A stretch of 64,000 bases of DNA from Candidatus Fukatsuia symbiotica (GCF_003122425.1 NZ_CP021659.1:1736001-1800000), one strand, 5' to 3'; positions 30,832 to 43,799 are shown, numbered from the stretch's first letter. Program-made: numbers and translations. The notes: generated by a model not told the origin, from the letters alone.

Positions 30832-31302
30832 ATGTCAGTTCGGATACAGAAAAACAGCACAGTGTTGATACATTTCACATTGCAATTGGCGGATGGTTCA
30901 ACGGCAGAGTCAACACGTGCTCAGGGTAAACCCGCACTGTTTCGTTTAGGCGATAACAGTTTATCCGCGGCATTAGAACAACAATTGCTAGGATTACAGG
31001 TTGGTGATAAGCGCAATTTTACTTTATCAGCGGAAACGGCTTTTGGCATGGCAAACCCCGATTTGATTCACTCTTTTTCGCCGTGTGATTTTGCTCAAAC
31101 CGGTATCCCTGATACGGGTACTATCATGTTGTTTACCGCAATGGATGGTGGTGAAATGCCAGGTATCGTGCGCGCAGTAGCCGAGGGATCGATCACTGTT
31201 GATTTTAATCATCCGTTAGCAGGGCAAGCACTCAGTTTTGCTATTGACGTATTGGAAATTGATCCCAAACAGGAGACAAGCCATGCAAATATTACTGGCT
31301 AA
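30832..31302 (+). CDS. fkpB: FKBP-type peptidyl-prolyl isomerase FkpB (SlpA)
   Basis: 156 residues (E. coli 149). SlyD/FkpB-like FKBP fold with an inserted flap domain: [67 protein letters not shown] 30832 was chosen over the overlapping GTG 30829. It lies 6 bp after lspA. The 3' end overlaps ispH by 20 bp. Confidence 0.95.
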   Translation: MSVRIQKNSTVLIHFTLQLADGSTAESTRAQGKPALFRLGDNSLSAALEQQLLGLQVGDKRNFTLSAETAFGMANPDLIHSFSPCDFAQTGIPDTGTIMLFTAMDGGEMPGIVRAVAEGSITVDFNHPLAGQALSFAIDVLEIDPKQETSHANITG

Positions 31303-32236
31303 TCCACGTGGTTTCTGTGCGGGTGTCGATCGGGCAATCAGCATTGTTGAACGTGCTTTAGCGATGTTTGGTACGCCTATCTACGTGCGGCATGAAGTGG
31401 TACATAACCGCTATGTAGTTGATAGCTTGTTTCAGCGTGGCGCTGTTTTTATTGAAGATATTTCAGAGGTGCCCGATGGTGCTATTTTGGTCTTCTCCGC
31501 TCATGGTGTTTCCCAAGCGGTACGGGCAGAAGCCCAAGCCCGTCAATTACATCTGTTACTTGATGCTACCTGTCCATTAGTGACAAAAGTTCATATGGAA
31601 GTCGCACGAGCCAGCCGTAAGGGTAAAGAGGCTATTCTCATCGGTCACGCGGGGCATCCTGAAGTGGAAGGCACTATGGGTCAATACAATAATCCACAAG
31701 GCGGCATGTATTTAGTGGAGTCCGCAGAAGATGTTTGGCAACTGGTCGTCAAGGATGAAAATAATGTGTGTTTTATGACACAAACCACGCTATCGGTGGA
31801 TGATACTTCAACGGTGATCGATGCCTTGCGGCAGCGTTTCCCACAGATTATTGGCCCGCGTAAAGACGATATTTGCTATGCCACCACCAACCGCCAGGAA
31901 GCAGTACGCAATTTAGCGGAGAAAACGGATTCTGTGCTCGTTGTTGGCTCTAAAAATTCTTCCAACTCCACTCGTCTTGCTGAGCTAGCACAACGTATGG
32001 GAAAACCAGCCTATTTGATCGATTCCGCGTCTGATATTCAAGCAGATTGGCTAACGAATATTCGCTGTATCGGCGTCACAGCGGGTGCCTCAGCACCTGA
32101 TATTTTGGTACAACAGGTTATCAAACGCTTACAATCATTAGGTGCTCAAGAGTCTGTTGAGCTTATCGGTCGTGAAGAAAATATTGTTTTTGAAGTGCCC
32201 AAAGAACTGCGAGTGAGTGTTAAGCAGCTTGATTAA
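31283..32236 (+). CDS. ispH: 4-hydroxy-3-methylbut-2-enyl diphosphate reductase IspH
   Basis: 317 residues. Iron-sulfur enzyme of the last MEP-pathway step, yielding IPP and DMAPP. Three cluster cysteines are visible: [27 protein letters not shown]. Start at ATG 31283 ([10 protein letters not shown]) with AGGAGA upstream; it overlaps the end of fkpB. Oxidative maintenance would need ferredoxin/flavodoxin partners outside this window. Confidence 0.97.
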   Translation: MQILLANPRGFCAGVDRAISIVERALAMFGTPIYVRHEVVHNRYVVDSLFQRGAVFIEDISEVPDGAILVFSAHGVSQAVRAEAQARQLHLLLDATCPLVTKVHMEVARASRKGKEAILIGHAGHPEVEGTMGQYNNPQGGMYLVESAEDVWQLVVKDENNVCFMTQTTLSVDDTSTVIDALRQRFPQIIGPRKDDICYATTNRQEAVRNLAEKTDSVLVVGSKNSSNSTRLAELAQRMGKPAYLIDSASDIQADWLTNIRCIGVTAGASAPDILVQQVIKRLQSLGAQESVELIGREENIVFEVPKELRVSVKQLD

Positions 32237-32302
32237 TTATGCATTTAAACAGATATTTTGCACAGATTGCCCGACATCTGATTTACCTATTAACATGACT
32301 AG

Positions 32303-33173
<871 letters not shown>

Positions 33174-33359
33174 CATGTTAGCGGACGTGAATGCTTACGA
33201 AGAAAGCGCTCGCGATAAGTGGACAAACCGATCGCCCACTATTAGAATGCGCCCAATTTGCCAAAAAATTAACGTTAACAACGATTTTATATTGATTTAC
33301 ATGTTCTTCAGATAAATTAATAGGCAAATAATCTGGTTTTTCATTACCTGGAGGATATT

Positions 33360-34529
33360 TTGATTAAGTCAGCGCTATTGGTTCTCGAAGACGGAACCCA
33401 ATTTCACGGTCGATCGATAGGAGCAGTAGGGGCGGCAGTGGGGGAAGTGGTCTTTAATACATCAATGACTGGTTATCAAGAAATCCTTACTGATCCTTCC
33501 TATTCTCGCCAAATCGTCACTTTCACTTATCCCCATATCGGTAATACCGGCACCAATAGTGCCGATGAGGAATCTGCCACAATACAGGTTCAAGGCATGA
33601 TTGTCCGTGATTTACCCTTGATCGCCAGCAGTTATCGTAATGAAGAAGATCTATCTCAATACCTCCAGCGTCATCATGTTGTTGCTATTGCGGATATCGA
33701 TACGCGTAAGCTGACGCGTTTGCTCCGTGATAAAGGCACAAAAAATGGCTGTATTATTGTGGGTGATCCTTCCGATGCATTGCTCACCTTAGCATTGGAA
33801 AAAATAAAACAGTTTCCTGGTCTAAAAGGGATGGATTTGGCGCAAGAGGTGAGCACCAAAGCAAGCTATGTTTGGTTACAGGGGAGTTCGGTACAGAAGA
33901 GAAAACTGCCAGAGGCGCAAAAATTAACTGGCCTGCCCTTCCATGTGGTGGCTTATGACTATGGTGTTAAGCATAATATCCTACGCATGCTGGTTGATCG
34001 AGGCTGCCGTTTGACGGTGGTTCCAGCGCGGACGCCGGCGGAAAACGTACTACAATTAAATCCAGATGGCATTTTTTTATCCAATGGCCCAGGTGATCCC
34101 GAGCCTTGTGACTACGCGATCACTGCGATTAAACGTTTACTTGAAACTGATATTCCACTATTTGGTATCTGTTTAGGTCATCAACTATTGGCATTGGCAA
34201 GTGGTGCGAAAACCATAAAAATGAAATTCGGTCATCACGGTGCTAACCATCCGGTGCAGGATTTGCGCAGCAATTCGGTGATGATTACTGCTCAAAACCA
34301 CGGTTTTACGGTAGATGAAGCAAGTTTACCGGCTAATTTACGCGCCACCCACCGTTCTTTATTTGATGCTTCTTTACAAGGGATCACGCGTACGGATAAG
34401 GCTGCGTTCAGTTTTCAAGGCCACCCTGAGGCCAGTCCTGGTCCACATGATGCGGCCCCCTTGTTTGATCACTTTATCGAGTTGATGAAAACCTATCAAA
34501 CACAATCACAACATCATGACAGTCACTAA
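33360..34529 (+). CDS. carA: Carbamoyl-phosphate synthase small subunit
   Basis: 389 residues. Glutamine amidotransferase subunit that feeds ammonia to CarB for pyrimidine and arginine synthesis. Catalytic Cys in [12 protein letters not shown]; His and Glu in [11 protein letters not shown]. The start is TTG 33360, with GGAGG 6 nt upstream; the residues [16 protein letters not shown] align with the family N-terminus, so this non-ATG start is well supported. I found no clear ArgR or PurR operator in the 229-bp upstream spacer. Confidence 0.96.
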   Translation: MIKSALLVLEDGTQFHGRSIGAVGAAVGEVVFNTSMTGYQEILTDPSYSRQIVTFTYPHIGNTGTNSADEESATIQVQGMIVRDLPLIASSYRNEEDLSQYLQRHHVVAIADIDTRKLTRLLRDKGTKNGCIIVGDPSDALLTLALEKIKQFPGLKGMDLAQEVSTKASYVWLQGSSVQKRKLPEAQKLTGLPFHVVAYDYGVKHNILRMLVDRGCRLTVVPARTPAENVLQLNPDGIFLSNGPGDPEPCDYAITAIKRLLETDIPLFGICLGHQLLALASGAKTIKMKFGHHGANHPVQDLRSNSVMITAQNHGFTVDEASLPANLRATHRSLFDASLQGITRTDKAAFSFQGHPEASPGPHDAAPLFDHFIELMKTYQTQSQHHDSH

Positions 34530-34544
34530 TCAAGAGCACAGATC

Positions 34545-37500
34545 ATGCCAAAACGTACAGATATAAAAAGCATCCTGATTTTAGGCGCAGGGCCTATTGT
34601 TATTGGTCAGGCCTGTGAATTCGATTATTCCGGCGCTCAGGCTTGTAAAGCACTACGGGAGGAAGGCTATCGGGTGATCCTGCTTAACTCCAATCCGGCA
34701 ACCATTATGACTGATCCTGAAATGGCGGATGCCACCTATATTGAGCCAATCCATTGGGAAGTGGTACGTAAAATCATCGAAAAAGAGCGCCCAGATGCCG
34801 TGTTACCGACAATGGGCGGACAGACGGCTTTGAACTGTGCTTTAGAATTGGAACATAAAGGTGTTTTAGCTGAATTTGGTGTTACCATGATAGGTGCCAC
34901 TGCGGCGGCTATTGATAAAGCAGAAGATCGCCGTTTGTTTGATATCGCGATGAAAAAAATCGGCCTGGAAACCGCACGTTCCGGTATTGCACATAATATG
35001 GAAGAAGCGTTAGCGGTGGCGGCTGAGGTCGGTTTCCCCTGCATTATTCGTCCTTCTTTCACTATGGGTGGTGCCGGTGGAGGGATAGCTTATAACCACG
35101 AAGAATTTGAAGAAATTTGCCAAAGTGGTCTGGATCTGTCACCCAGCAAAGAATTGCTGATCGATGAATCACTCATTGGCTGGAAAGAGTATGAAATGGA
35201 AGTGGTTCGCGATAAAAATGACAACTGTATCATTGTCTGCTCGATCGAAAATTTTGATGCGATGGGGATCCATACCGGTGATTCCATCACTGTTGCGCCG
35301 GCACAGACGTTGACCGATAAGGAATATCAAATCATGCGTAATGCTTCAATGGCAGTATTGCGTGAGATTGGCGTAGAAACCGGAGGATCTAACGTACAAT
35401 TTGCGGTTAATCCTAAAAATGGCCGGCTGATAGTGATTGAAATGAATCCGCGTGTTTCACGTTCTTCCGCATTGGCATCAAAAGCGACCGGTTTCCCGAT
35501 TGCAAAAATTGCCGCTAAACTCGCTGTGGGCTATACGCTGGATGAATTGATGAATGACATCACAGGTGGCGGTACGTCGGCAGATATTTTGCGCAAAGGT
35601 GGTGAGCAAACTGTCACTCAGAACCCGCAAAATACAGTAAGCTTTGCTTCTTTTCCTGCTTCTTTCGAGCCTGCCATCGATTATGTCGTCACTAAAATTC
35701 CACGTTTTAATTTTGAAAAATTCGCCGGGGCTAATGACCGTCTGACAACACAGATGAAATCCGTAGGCGAAGTGATGGCCATTGGACGTAATCAGCAAGA
35801 ATCATTGCAAAAAGCTTTGCGTGGATTAGAAATCGGTGCAACAGGTTTTGATGCCAAGATTAGTTTGGATGATCCCCAGGCGCTGAGCAAAATCCGTCGT
35901 GAACTGAAAGAAGCCGGTGCTGAGCGCATCTGGTATATTGCTGATGCCTTCCGTGCAGGTATGTCGGTTGATGGTGTTTTCAATCTGACGAATGTTGATC
36001 GCTGGTTTTTGATACAAATTGAAGAGTTGGTGCGTTTAGAAGAAAGCGTCATTGAATGTGGTATCAACGGTCTCAATGCTGTATTTTTACGCCAACTGAA
36101 GCGTAAAGGTTTTGCTGATGCACGTTTAGCAAAATTAGTCGGTGTTTCTGAAAGTGAAGTACGTAAATTGCGCCACAAATTTGCTCTTCATCCGGTTTAT
36201 AAACGGGTTGATACCTGTGCAGCGGAGTTTGCCACTGACACCGCTTATATGTACTCAACCTACGAGGAAGAATGCGAATCTAATCCCAGCCATAATCAAC
36301 CGAAAATCATGATTCTGGGCGGTGGACCTAACCGTATTGGTCAGGGTATTGAATTCGATTATTGTTGTGTACATGCTTCCCTCGCATTGCGTGAAAGCGG
36401 TTATCAAACCATTATAGTGAACTGTAACCCGGAAACGGTTTCAACGGATTACGACATCTCCGATCGACTTTATTTCGAGTCTGTCACCTTGGAAGATGTA
36501 TTGGAAATCGTGCGGATCGAACAGCCACAGGGTGTTATTGTGCAATATGGCGGTCAAACACCACTGAAATTGGCGCGTGAGTTAGAGTCTGCCGGCGTGC
36601 CTATCATCGGCACGAATCCTGATGCAATTGATCGCGCAGAAGATCGAGCACGTTTCCAACAGGCAGTTAATCGCTTGGGTTTAAAACAACCGGCTAATGC
36701 CACCGTTACCACACTCGAGCAGGCGGTTGAAAAAGCCAATGTCTTGGAGTATCCACTGGTGGTACGCCCTTCCTATGTACTAGGGGGAAGAGCAATGGAA
36801 ATCGTTTACGATGAACAGGATCTACGTCGTTATTTCCAAAATGCGGTGAATGTTTCTAACGATGCGCCAGTATTGCTCGATCGTTTTCTAGATGATGCAG
36901 TTGAAGTCGATATCGATGCCATTTGTGACGGTGAACGTGTGCTGATTGGCGGTATCATGGAACATATTGAACAGGCAGGTGTACACTCTGGTGATTCTGC
37001 CTGTTCATTACCGGCTTATACTCTGAGCCAGGAAATCCAGAATACTATGCGTCAGCAGGTAGAAAAACTCGCATTTGAGCTCTGTGTCAGAGGTTTGATG
37101 AATGTGCAATTTGCGGTAAAAAATCAAGAAGTTTACTTGATTGAAGTTAACCCGCGTGCTGCCCGTACCGTCCCTTTCGTTTCTAAAGCGACCGGTGTGC
37201 CCTTAGCAAAAATTGCCGCTAGAGTCATGGTCGGTCAATCATTGACGCAACAGGGTGTATTAGCTGAAGTGATCCCACCTTATTATTCGGTAAAAAAAGT
37301 TGTGTTGCCCTTTAATAAATTCCCGGGCGTTGATCCGATTTTAGGCCCCGAAATGCGCTCAACCGGCGAAGTGATGGGTGTGGGCAGAACCTTTTCTGAA
37401 GCCTTCTCTAAAGCGATGTTAGCGAGCCAATCCGGGATAAAAAAACGAGGACGTGTGTTGTTATCTGTACGGGCGGGTGATAAAGCGCGGGTGGTTGATC

Positions 37501-37844
37501 TGGCGGCCAAGCTACTAGCACAAGGTTTTGAGCTGGATGCAACACATGGTACGGCAATCGTGTTGGGAGAGGCTGGGATTAACCCGCGTTTAGTCAATAA
37601 AGTCTGTGAGGGACGTCCACATATTCAGGATAGAATTAAAAATGGAGAATATACTTATATTGTGAATACAACAGCGGGGCGTCAAGCGATTGAAGATTCT
37701 AAATTACTACGCCGTAGTGCTTTACAGTATAAGGTGCATTATGACACCACGCTAAACGGCGGTTTTGCGACCACAATGGCGCTCAATGCTGATCCGACCG
37801 AACGTGTTATTTCAGTGCAAGAAATGCATGACGAAATTAAATGA
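34545..37844 (+). CDS. carB: Carbamoyl-phosphate synthase large subunit
   Basis: 1099 residues (E. coli 1073). Two homologous ATP-grasp halves, each with an [20 protein letters not shown]-type metal-binding strand, an oligomerisation domain between, and a C-terminal allosteric MGS-like domain ([21 protein letters not shown]). The final 25 or so residues beyond the usual end are extra. No lesions seen. Its TGA overlaps an ATG leading into folA. Confidence 0.97.
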   Translation: MPKRTDIKSILILGAGPIVIGQACEFDYSGAQACKALREEGYRVILLNSNPATIMTDPEMADATYIEPIHWEVVRKIIEKERPDAVLPTMGGQTALNCALELEHKGVLAEFGVTMIGATAAAIDKAEDRRLFDIAMKKIGLETARSGIAHNMEEALAVAAEVGFPCIIRPSFTMGGAGGGIAYNHEEFEEICQSGLDLSPSKELLIDESLIGWKEYEMEVVRDKNDNCIIVCSIENFDAMGIHTGDSITVAPAQTLTDKEYQIMRNASMAVLREIGVETGGSNVQFAVNPKNGRLIVIEMNPRVSRSSALASKATGFPIAKIAAKLAVGYTLDELMNDITGGGTSADILRKGGEQTVTQNPQNTVSFASFPASFEPAIDYVVTKIPRFNFEKFAGANDRLTTQMKSVGEVMAIGRNQQESLQKALRGLEIGATGFDAKISLDDPQALSKIRRELKEAGAERIWYIADAFRAGMSVDGVFNLTNVDRWFLIQIEELVRLEESVIECGINGLNAVFLRQLKRKGFADARLAKLVGVSESEVRKLRHKFALHPVYKRVDTCAAEFATDTAYMYSTYEEECESNPSHNQPKIMILGGGPNRIGQGIEFDYCCVHASLALRESGYQTIIVNCNPETVSTDYDISDRLYFESVTLEDVLEIVRIEQPQGVIVQYGGQTPLKLARELESAGVPIIGTNPDAIDRAEDRARFQQAVNRLGLKQPANATVTTLEQAVEKANVLEYPLVVRPSYVLGGRAMEIVYDEQDLRRYFQNAVNVSNDAPVLLDRFLDDAVEVDIDAICDGERVLIGGIMEHIEQAGVHSGDSACSLPAYTLSQEIQNTMRQQVEKLAFELCVRGLMNVQFAVKNQEVYLIEVNPRAARTVPFVSKATGVPLAKIAARVMVGQSLTQQGVLAEVIPPYYSVKKVVLPFNKFPGVDPILGPEMRSTGEVMGVGRTFSEAFSKAMLASQSGIKKRGRVLLSVRAGDKARVVDLAAKLLAQGFELDATHGTAIVLGEAGINPRLVNKVCEGRPHIQDRIKNGEYTYIVNTTAGRQAIEDSKLLRRSALQYKVHYDTTLNGGFATTMALNADPTERVISVQEMHDEIK

Positions 37845-37861
37845 ACACCGCGAATAAAATG

Positions 37862-38368
37862 ATGATCAGTCTGATCGCTGCGTTGGCGAAGGATCGCGTA
37901 ATTGGTATGACGAATGCGATGCCTTGGCATTTGCCGGCCGATCTCGCATGGTTTAAAGCGAATACGCTGGGTAAACCTGTCGTGATGGGACGTAAAACCT
38001 TCGAATCCATTGGGCGTCCTCTCCCTAAGCGTTTAAATATTATACTAAGCAGCCAGTCGGGCGGTGATCATCGAGTGACCTGGGTGACTTCAATTGAGCA
38101 GGCGTTAGCTGTAGCACAAAATACGACAGCGGGAGATGCGGTAGAGGTGATGATAGTGGGTGGCGGCAACATTTATACTCAATTTCTGCCGTACGCCGAT
38201 CGACTTTATTTAACGCATATTGATGCCGAAGTGACAGGTGATACTTACTTTCCATATTATTCAGCCAATGAATGGCGTAGATCGTTTACAAAGTCTTGTA
38301 ATGCGGATGAGACCAATGCTTATCGTTATTGTTTTGAGATCCTTGAACGGCGTGAAATTTTAAAATAG
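37862..38368 (+). CDS. folA: Dihydrofolate reductase
   Basis: 168 residues (E. coli 159). Reduces dihydrofolate with NADPH. Family start [15 protein letters not shown] at ATG 37862; catalytic Asp in [13 protein letters not shown]-binding [14 protein letters not shown] and [12 protein letters not shown]. An in-frame ATG at 37841 overlaps the carB stop (ATGA) and could give a 7-residue extension with translational coupling. The C-terminus REILK and its TAG run into a family B repeat. In E. coli carB and folA are separated by several genes, so this junction reflects deletion. Confidence 0.94.
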   Translation: MISLIAALAKDRVIGMTNAMPWHLPADLAWFKANTLGKPVVMGRKTFESIGRPLPKRLNIILSSQSGGDHRVTWVTSIEQALAVAQNTTAGDAVEVMIVGGGNIYTQFLPYADRLYLTHIDAEVTGDTYFPYYSANEWRRSFTKSCNADETNAYRYCFEILERREILK

Positions 38369-38406
38369 ACCTCTTGCAGAACCGTAGTGAGTACTGCGAA
38401 TTCAAG
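38362..38406 (+). repeat. Dispersed repeat family B, copy at the folA end
   Basis: AAATAGACCTCTTGCAGAACC then a short variable part and GTACTGCGAATTC. It supplies the folA TAG stop and fills the gap before eptB. Confidence 0.55.
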
Positions 38407-38430
38407 ATTAAAAAATCGGAGTACCGAGGG

Positions 38431-40104
38431 ATGCAGCTTCTTAAATCACTGTCTCAATCAAAGGTTTCATTTTTGCTCGCGATATACATTGGTATTCTGT
38501 TGAATAGTATGGTTTTTTATCGGCGATTTAATCCGTTAGAGCTTGGTCTTGGGTGGATTAGCCTTTTTTCAGTTTTGACTGAAATGGTCGCCATTACCTC
38601 ATTGACTTTTTTTCTGATGCGCTTGGCTTCACTGGGTGGGCGACTATTTTTCCGGGTATTTGCGACTCTGTTGGCGATAATGTCTGTTGCTGCTAGTTAT
38701 TATATGACTTTTTTTAACGTAGTGATCGGATACGGTGTGGTTGCATCGGTTATGACCCTCGATCGGACGCTTGCCCAGGAGATGATCAGCAACCATTTTA
38801 TTATCTGGATGTTGTTGGTTAGCACTTTGCCCTTGTTACTTATCTGGTACCCTCCGCTAAAATTTACTCTACTTGAGAAGATTAAAACACCGGGTCAGCG
38901 TTTAAGATCTTTATTGCTACTGGTTGTGACGAGTCTATTGGTTTGGCTGCCGCTGAAATTCATGGGTTACGTACATAAAGAATACGCGAAGAAGCATAAC
39001 ATCGAGGTACCCAGCTACGGGGGTGTTGTGGCGCATTCCTATCTGCCTGCTAACTGGCTAACGCCTCTTGCTTTGTTTACTTATACGCAAATTCATCAAA
39101 TCCAGAACCAAACTTCTCTGCTAAATCCAACGGATCAATATCAATATGTGGCACCAGCAGATATCGATGATATTTATGTGGTGTTTATCATTGGTGAAAC
39201 CACACGCTGGGATCATATGGGTGTATTGGGTTACTCTCGCGATACCACGCCGTTTCTTTCTCGAGAAAAGAATTTAGTAGCATTTAAAGGGCAATCCTGT
39301 GATACCGCGACCTGGCTGTCACTTCGCTGTATGTTTGTACGTGAAGGGGGAACGGCAGACGATCCACAACGTACCTTAAAAGAACAAAATGTCTTTGCTG
39401 TGTTGAGATCATTGGGTTTTACCTCTGAAGCATTCTCGATACAAAGCGATCTCTGGTTTTACAGTTTGCTGAATGCTAATAGTTATTCGTTCCGTGAGTT
39501 ACTTGCTGCTGAAAAACGTGATGACAATCAACCGATGCGAGATATGATGCTGGTGAATGAATTATGGAAGTCTCTAACGCATTATCCAAAGGGTAAGCAC
39601 CTGGTGGTATTGCATACTATCGGTTCACATTATAATTATTCTCAGCGTTATCCACGTAGTTTCGCTTATTACCAGCCGGAATGTATGGGCACCGATGCTT
39701 TTTGTAGTAAAGCTGAACTGATTAATGCTTACGATAATACGGTGCGCTATGTTGATGCCTTTATCAAAGCAGTTATTGATCAGGTACGGAATAAGAAAGC
39801 GATCGTGTTTTATGCCGCGGATCATGGCGAGTCAATTGATGAAAATGCCTTTTTTCACAGTACGCCTCGTGAGGTGGCACCCGCGGAACAGTTTCGAGTA
39901 CCTATACTTGTTTGGGCTTCTGATCAGTATTTACAGGAGCCACAACATAGAGCACATTTTGATCGACTGCGAGATCAACAGCGCCTTGATGCGAGGAAAA
40001 AACAGACTCAATTGTTTGATAGTATTTTGGGTTGCTTGGGCTACAGTTCGCCGGATGGAGGGATCGTGGAAAAAAACAACTGGTGTCACCTGTCGCCAAA
40101 ATAA
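38431..40104 (+). CDS. eptB: Kdo2-lipid A phosphoethanolamine transferase EptB
   Basis: 557 residues (E. coli 563). Adds phosphoethanolamine to the outer Kdo of LPS, lowering surface charge and cationic peptide binding. Five N-terminal membrane segments, then a periplasmic alkaline-phosphatase-fold domain: VVFIIGETTRWDHMG (Thr nucleophile), SCDTATWLSLRCMFVR, AADHGESID. The end LGYSSPDGGIVEKNNWCHL closely matches EptB rather than EptA/C. Start at ATG 38431 with GAGGG upstream; a longer frame from 38374 is mostly repeat B sequence. Confidence 0.93.
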   Translation: MQLLKSLSQSKVSFLLAIYIGILLNSMVFYRRFNPLELGLGWISLFSVLTEMVAITSLTFFLMRLASLGGRLFFRVFATLLAIMSVAASYYMTFFNVVIGYGVVASVMTLDRTLAQEMISNHFIIWMLLVSTLPLLLIWYPPLKFTLLEKIKTPGQRLRSLLLLVVTSLLVWLPLKFMGYVHKEYAKKHNIEVPSYGGVVAHSYLPANWLTPLALFTYTQIHQIQNQTSLLNPTDQYQYVAPADIDDIYVVFIIGETTRWDHMGVLGYSRDTTPFLSREKNLVAFKGQSCDTATWLSLRCMFVREGGTADDPQRTLKEQNVFAVLRSLGFTSEAFSIQSDLWFYSLLNANSYSFRELLAAEKRDDNQPMRDMMLVNELWKSLTHYPKGKHLVVLHTIGSHYNYSQRYPRSFAYYQPECMGTDAFCSKAELINAYDNTVRYVDAFIKAVIDQVRNKKAIVFYAADHGESIDENAFFHSTPREVAPAEQFRVPILVWASDQYLQEPQHRAHFDRLRDQQRLDARKKQTQLFDSILGCLGYSSPDGGIVEKNNWCHLSPK

Positions 40105-40371
40105 TTAAGACTCTTGGGATCTGTTTGAAATCGTCATGAGCTCCGTTCAGACGAGGAAAAACCAGGATTGTTACGGTAGATCGAATTTTCTTATTCACAA
40201 CGCTGTATTCCATAGAACGAAACTGATAGAATCGCGTTCCACTGCAAGGTAGCAAGTGTTGTCCGTACATAAAGGCGCTTGTTTGCACAAATTCATTGAC
40301 AAACAAAGGCTAAGAGAGTAGGTTTCTGGCCTTTGAGTTGTCTTCGGTAGAATATATTTGGGAGTCATGCC

Positions 40372-40635
40372 TTGGCTAATATCAAATCAGCTAAGAAACG
40401 CGCTAAACAATCTGAAAAGCGCCGTCAGCATAATGCTAGTCGTCGTTCGATGGTCCGTACCTTTATCAAGAAGGTTTATGCCGCCGTTGCCAAGGGCAAT
40501 AAAGCTGCCGCGCAAGAAGCGTTTAAAGAGATGCAACCTATAGTGGATCGTCATGCCTGCAAAGGTCTTATCCACAAAAATAAAGCAGCACGTCATAAGT
40601 CAAACTTATCAAAGCAAATCAAGAAAATGCTTTGA
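40372..40635 (+). CDS. rpsT: 30S ribosomal protein S20
   Basis: 87 residues. [20 protein letters not shown] is diagnostic, with a highly basic helical protein. It starts with TTG, as in E. coli, where the weak UUG start is part of autogenous control; GGGAGT lies upstream. In E. coli rpsT is next to ribF; here they are 13 kb apart, on the same strand. Confidence 0.97.
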   Translation: MANIKSAKKRAKQSEKRRQHNASRRSMVRTFIKKVYAAVAKGNKAAAQEAFKEMQPIVDRHACKGLIHKNKAARHKSNLSKQIKKML

Positions 40636-40684
40636 TAAGCGCTGTTCAGAAGAAAAAAATCAGGTGTAATAGATCCTTGAAGAA

Positions 40685-40709
40685 AGGCCGATCTCTGATC
40701 GGCTTTTTT
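40685..40709 (+). terminator. rpsT terminator
   Basis: GCCGATC-TCT-GATCGGC followed by T6; a standard intrinsic terminator about 50 bp after rpsT. Confidence 0.9.
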
Positions 40710-40780
40710 GTTCCTACTAAATAGTTTATCTATTAGCATGATAAGCTTGTAGGACCTTAACGTATCCCCTTGTAAGCTAT

Positions 40781-41746
40781 TCACAAAATGATTTTTTCCA
40801 ATTTAGCCATGACAGTGGCGGCTGAGAGAGTAGACATCTTCTTTTGCTCGGAGAGCACCGCATTTTGATTTTTCCCATAGCCACCAATCAAACCAGGATC
40901 TGTTGGACCAAACAACGTGATGTTGGGACGATCCAAGGCCGCAGTCAGATGACTTAGCCCGGTGTCAACGGAAACCACGGCTTTGGCTCCAACCAGAATT
41001 TCAGCGATTTGTTGCAACTGAAGCTCAGGCAATACTTCCACATGAGGGAAAGAAGCGGCTAAACGTATAGCACGCTGATATTCGTGTTCTGCTCCCCAAG
41101 GCAATTTAATTTTTAAACCCGTCGGTTGTACCAATTCAATCAGTCGAGACCAGTGCGTCTCCGGCCAATGTTTATTGGCTCTCGTTGTTGCATGTAAAAA
41201 TACTAAATATTGCCCTGCATCAGCGGACAACGTATGTAAAAAACGCTGAGCAATCGCATAATTACCGTCGCTTTGAGGTTTATCGTAATGAAGGCTTTGG
41301 GCAAATAACTGACGGATACGTTCTACTGCATGTTGTTGTCTATCAATATGATGGCAATAATGATAAAACCAGCTCGCTAAAGGCTCTCGTGCACTTCTAT
41401 AATCGAGACCATGTTTTATTCCCCTGGCTAGGCGAGTAATTAACGCGGCACTCTTCATCAGACCCTGTGCATCAATCACAAGGTCATAATGACGTTGTTG
41501 TATTTGCTGCTTAAAAGCATCACGTTCTTGACGGGTATTACTGCTAAACCAGCTTTTACGCCAGCGGCGGATGGCTACCGGTATCACGTGATCAACCGCT
41601 GGATGCCAACTGGGAATTTGACGAAAATTTTCTTCCACTACCCAATCGATACGCAGCGTGGGGATAACGGTCAGCGCATCGGTCAGCGCTGGCAAGCTGT
41701 GCAGCACATCGCCCATTGACGAAGTCTTAACCAGGAGAATGTGCAT
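40781..41746 (-). CDS. waaC: LPS heptosyltransferase I
   Basis: 321 residues, GT9 family. Adds the first heptose to Kdo2-lipid A. N-terminus MHILLVKTSSMGDVLHSLPAL; ADP-heptose site near VSVDTGLSHLTAALDRPNITLFGPTDPGL. ATG 41746 overlaps the waaF TGA (TGATG), so the two are coupled. Final gene of hldD-waaF-waaC. Confidence 0.95.
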   Translation of the reverse strand: MHILLVKTSSMGDVLHSLPALTDALTVIPTLRIDWVVEENFRQIPSWHPAVDHVIPVAIRRWRKSWFSSNTRQERDAFKQQIQQRHYDLVIDAQGLMKSAALITRLARGIKHGLDYRSAREPLASWFYHYCHHIDRQQHAVERIRQLFAQSLHYDKPQSDGNYAIAQRFLHTLSADAGQYLVFLHATTRANKHWPETHWSRLIELVQPTGLKIKLPWGAEHEYQRAIRLAASFPHVEVLPELQLQQIAEILVGAKAVVSVDTGLSHLTAALDRPNITLFGPTDPGLIGGYGKNQNAVLSEQKKMSTLSAATVMAKLEKIIL

Positions 41747-42807
41747 CAATAAGCCTTTTTTGCTGGAAATTCAGATGATAATTGCTGGTTAAGGACTGTC
41801 ATAACCTGTTCGGGTGTGATATCAATCAGACTCTGATCATAGCCTTGAGCAGCAGGGCCTTTACGTATTTTGTGGTAGCCAGTCGTTAAACGGATCACCT
41901 TGGCTTTTTTCGACAATGGCGGAGTAAAATCTGGACTGGTTGGTCCGTATAAAGCAACGAGGGGTTTGTCCAAGGCGGCAGCGATATGCATTAATCCTGA
42001 ATCATTACTCACCAGAGCGCAACAGGCGGCGATCAGTACCACCGCTTGTTCAAGTGAAGTCTGACCTGCCAGGTTCAAACAGTTATGGTGATTATTTTTG
42101 TTGATGGCCAAACGGATCTGTTCACCAATTGGATGATCTTTTGCTGAGCCAAATAAAGCAACCTGGTAACCATTATCAATGAGTTGTTGGGCTAATGTAG
42201 AATAATGGTAGTGGGGCCAGCGTTTGGCTGGGCCAAATTCAGCACCAGGACAGAAGCCGATAATAGGGCGCTGATCAGTAAGGTCAAATAGGGTGGTTAT
42301 TTCTAAGATTTCTTCATCCCGAACTTGCAATTGCGGCCAGAGCAACGGCTGTAGCAAATCGGCGGCTGAACGTACATTTTGCTTATCATAAGCCAGCGCG
42401 ATATAGCGTTGTATCATCATTGGGAAAGCCAATTTATCCAACACACGAATATCATTGAGTAAGCCATAACGCATCTCACCACGCCAACCGATACGTTGTG
42501 GAATATTGGCAAAAAAAGGCACTAACGCTGATTTGAATGAGTTAGGCAATATGTAGGCACGCTCATATTGGGTTTCACGTAGAGATATACCCAAACGGCG
42601 GCGTTCACTAATCGCTAAAACACCGTGGCCCAGTGGCATCGGTAACGCTTGATTCACTTCCGGCATTCTCGCTAATAATGGACGGCACCACTGAGGCGCC
42701 ATTACATCGATCCTTGCTGTCGGGTGTTTTACTTTGAGCGTGCGGTACATGCCTTGCGACATCATCATATCGCCAACCCATGAAGGAGCGATGACCAGTA
42801 TTTTCAT
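41746..42807 (-). CDS. waaF: LPS heptosyltransferase II
   Basis: 353 residues, GT9 family. Adds the second heptose of the inner core. MKILVIAPSWVGDMMMSQ at the N-terminus; GFCPGAEFGPAKRWP and SNDSGLMHIAAALDKPLVALYGPTSPDFTPP in the C-terminal domain. ATG 42807 was chosen because GGAGATAAATGGC precedes it and the family starts here. Confidence 0.95.
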   Translation of the reverse strand: MKILVIAPSWVGDMMMSQGMYRTLKVKHPTARIDVMAPQWCRPLLARMPEVNQALPMPLGHGVLAISERRRLGISLRETQYERAYILPNSFKSALVPFFANIPQRIGWRGEMRYGLLNDIRVLDKLAFPMMIQRYIALAYDKQNVRSAADLLQPLLWPQLQVRDEEILEITTLFDLTDQRPIIGFCPGAEFGPAKRWPHYHYSTLAQQLIDNGYQVALFGSAKDHPIGEQIRLAINKNNHHNCLNLAGQTSLEQAVVLIAACCALVSNDSGLMHIAAALDKPLVALYGPTSPDFTPPLSKKAKVIRLTTGYHKIRKGPAAQGYDQSLIDITPEQVMTVLNQQLSSEFPAKKAY

Positions 42808-42863
42808 GCCATTTATCTCCTTCCTTACTGTGATCATGGGTGCTACACATTCACTTTGTATCC

Positions 42864-43799
42864 TTAATCATTAAGGATATTGAGCCAGGTTAAATATTCT
42901 TTCACGCCTTCAGAGACGTTTTTAAAAGGTTCCCCATAACCGGCGGCACGTAGTTTACCCAGGTTAGCTTGCGTAAAGCTTTGATAGCGCTTTTTTAGTT
43001 GTTGAGGAAATTCAATGTATGACACTGGTGCACTCTGATGGTACTCCACCACCGAGTCAGCTACCGTTTGGAATGATTCCGCATGACCCGTACCACAGTT
43101 ATAAATCCCAGAAATACCGTTCTTCCAGAACCAGAGGTTCACTGCAGTGACATCATCCACGTAGATAAAATCACGTTTAAAATTTTCACTACCGAAGAAT
43201 AATTTAGGACTCTCACCCGCATTGACTTGATTATTCAGGTGAAAAGCAACACTCGCCATACTATTTTTGTGGCTTTCACGTGGACCATAAACATTAAAGT
43301 AACGAAAACCACAGATCTGTGAAACCGCCTCAGGTAAAATGCCTCGTACATATTGATCAAAGAGGAATTTAGAATAACCATATACATTAAGAGGTTTTTC
43401 ATATTGACACTCTTCGATAAAATTATCTGTGCGATTACCATAGACAGCAGCGGAAGAGGCGTATAAAAAAGAAATATCGTTATCGAGGCAAAAATGCAAG
43501 ATATCTTTGGAATACTGATAATTATTATCCATTATATACTTGCCATTCCACTCAGTGGTTGAAGAGCAAGCTCCCAAATGGAAAACAGCATCAATGTCGC
43601 CCATGTCGTCTCCAGCAACAATGCCAGCGATAAAGTCTTCCTTGTCCATATAATCGGCAATATCGAGATCGACCAAATTAATAAACTTGGTGCCATCTTT
43701 TAGATTATCGACCACTAAAATATCTTTATACCCTTCCTTATTCAGCCCATTAATGATATTGCTGCCAATGAAACCGGCGCCTCCAGTGACGATAATCAT
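42864..43799 (-). CDS. hldD: ADP-L-glycero-D-manno-heptose 6-epimerase
   Basis: 311 residues. Epimerises ADP-D-glycero-manno-heptose, the donor for WaaC/WaaF. Extended [13 protein letters not shown] for [13 protein letters not shown], and the YGYSK catalytic Tyr/Lys. AGGAG lies 9 nt before ATG 43799; a GTG three codons upstream is too close to the ribosome site. First gene of the heptose operon, so inner-core synthesis is retained. Confidence 0.95.
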   Translation of the reverse strand: MIIVTGGAGFIGSNIINGLNKEGYKDILVVDNLKDGTKFINLVDLDIADYMDKEDFIAGIVAGDDMGDIDAVFHLGACSSTTEWNGKYIMDNNYQYSKDILHFCLDNDISFLYASSAAVYGNRTDNFIEECQYEKPLNVYGYSKFLFDQYVRGILPEAVSQICGFRYFNVYGPRESHKNSMASVAFHLNNQVNAGESPKLFFGSENFKRDFIYVDDVTAVNLWFWKNGISGIYNCGTGHAESFQTVADSVVEYHQSAPVSYIEFPQQLKKRYQSFTQANLGKLRAAGYGEPFKNVSEGVKEYLTWLNILND

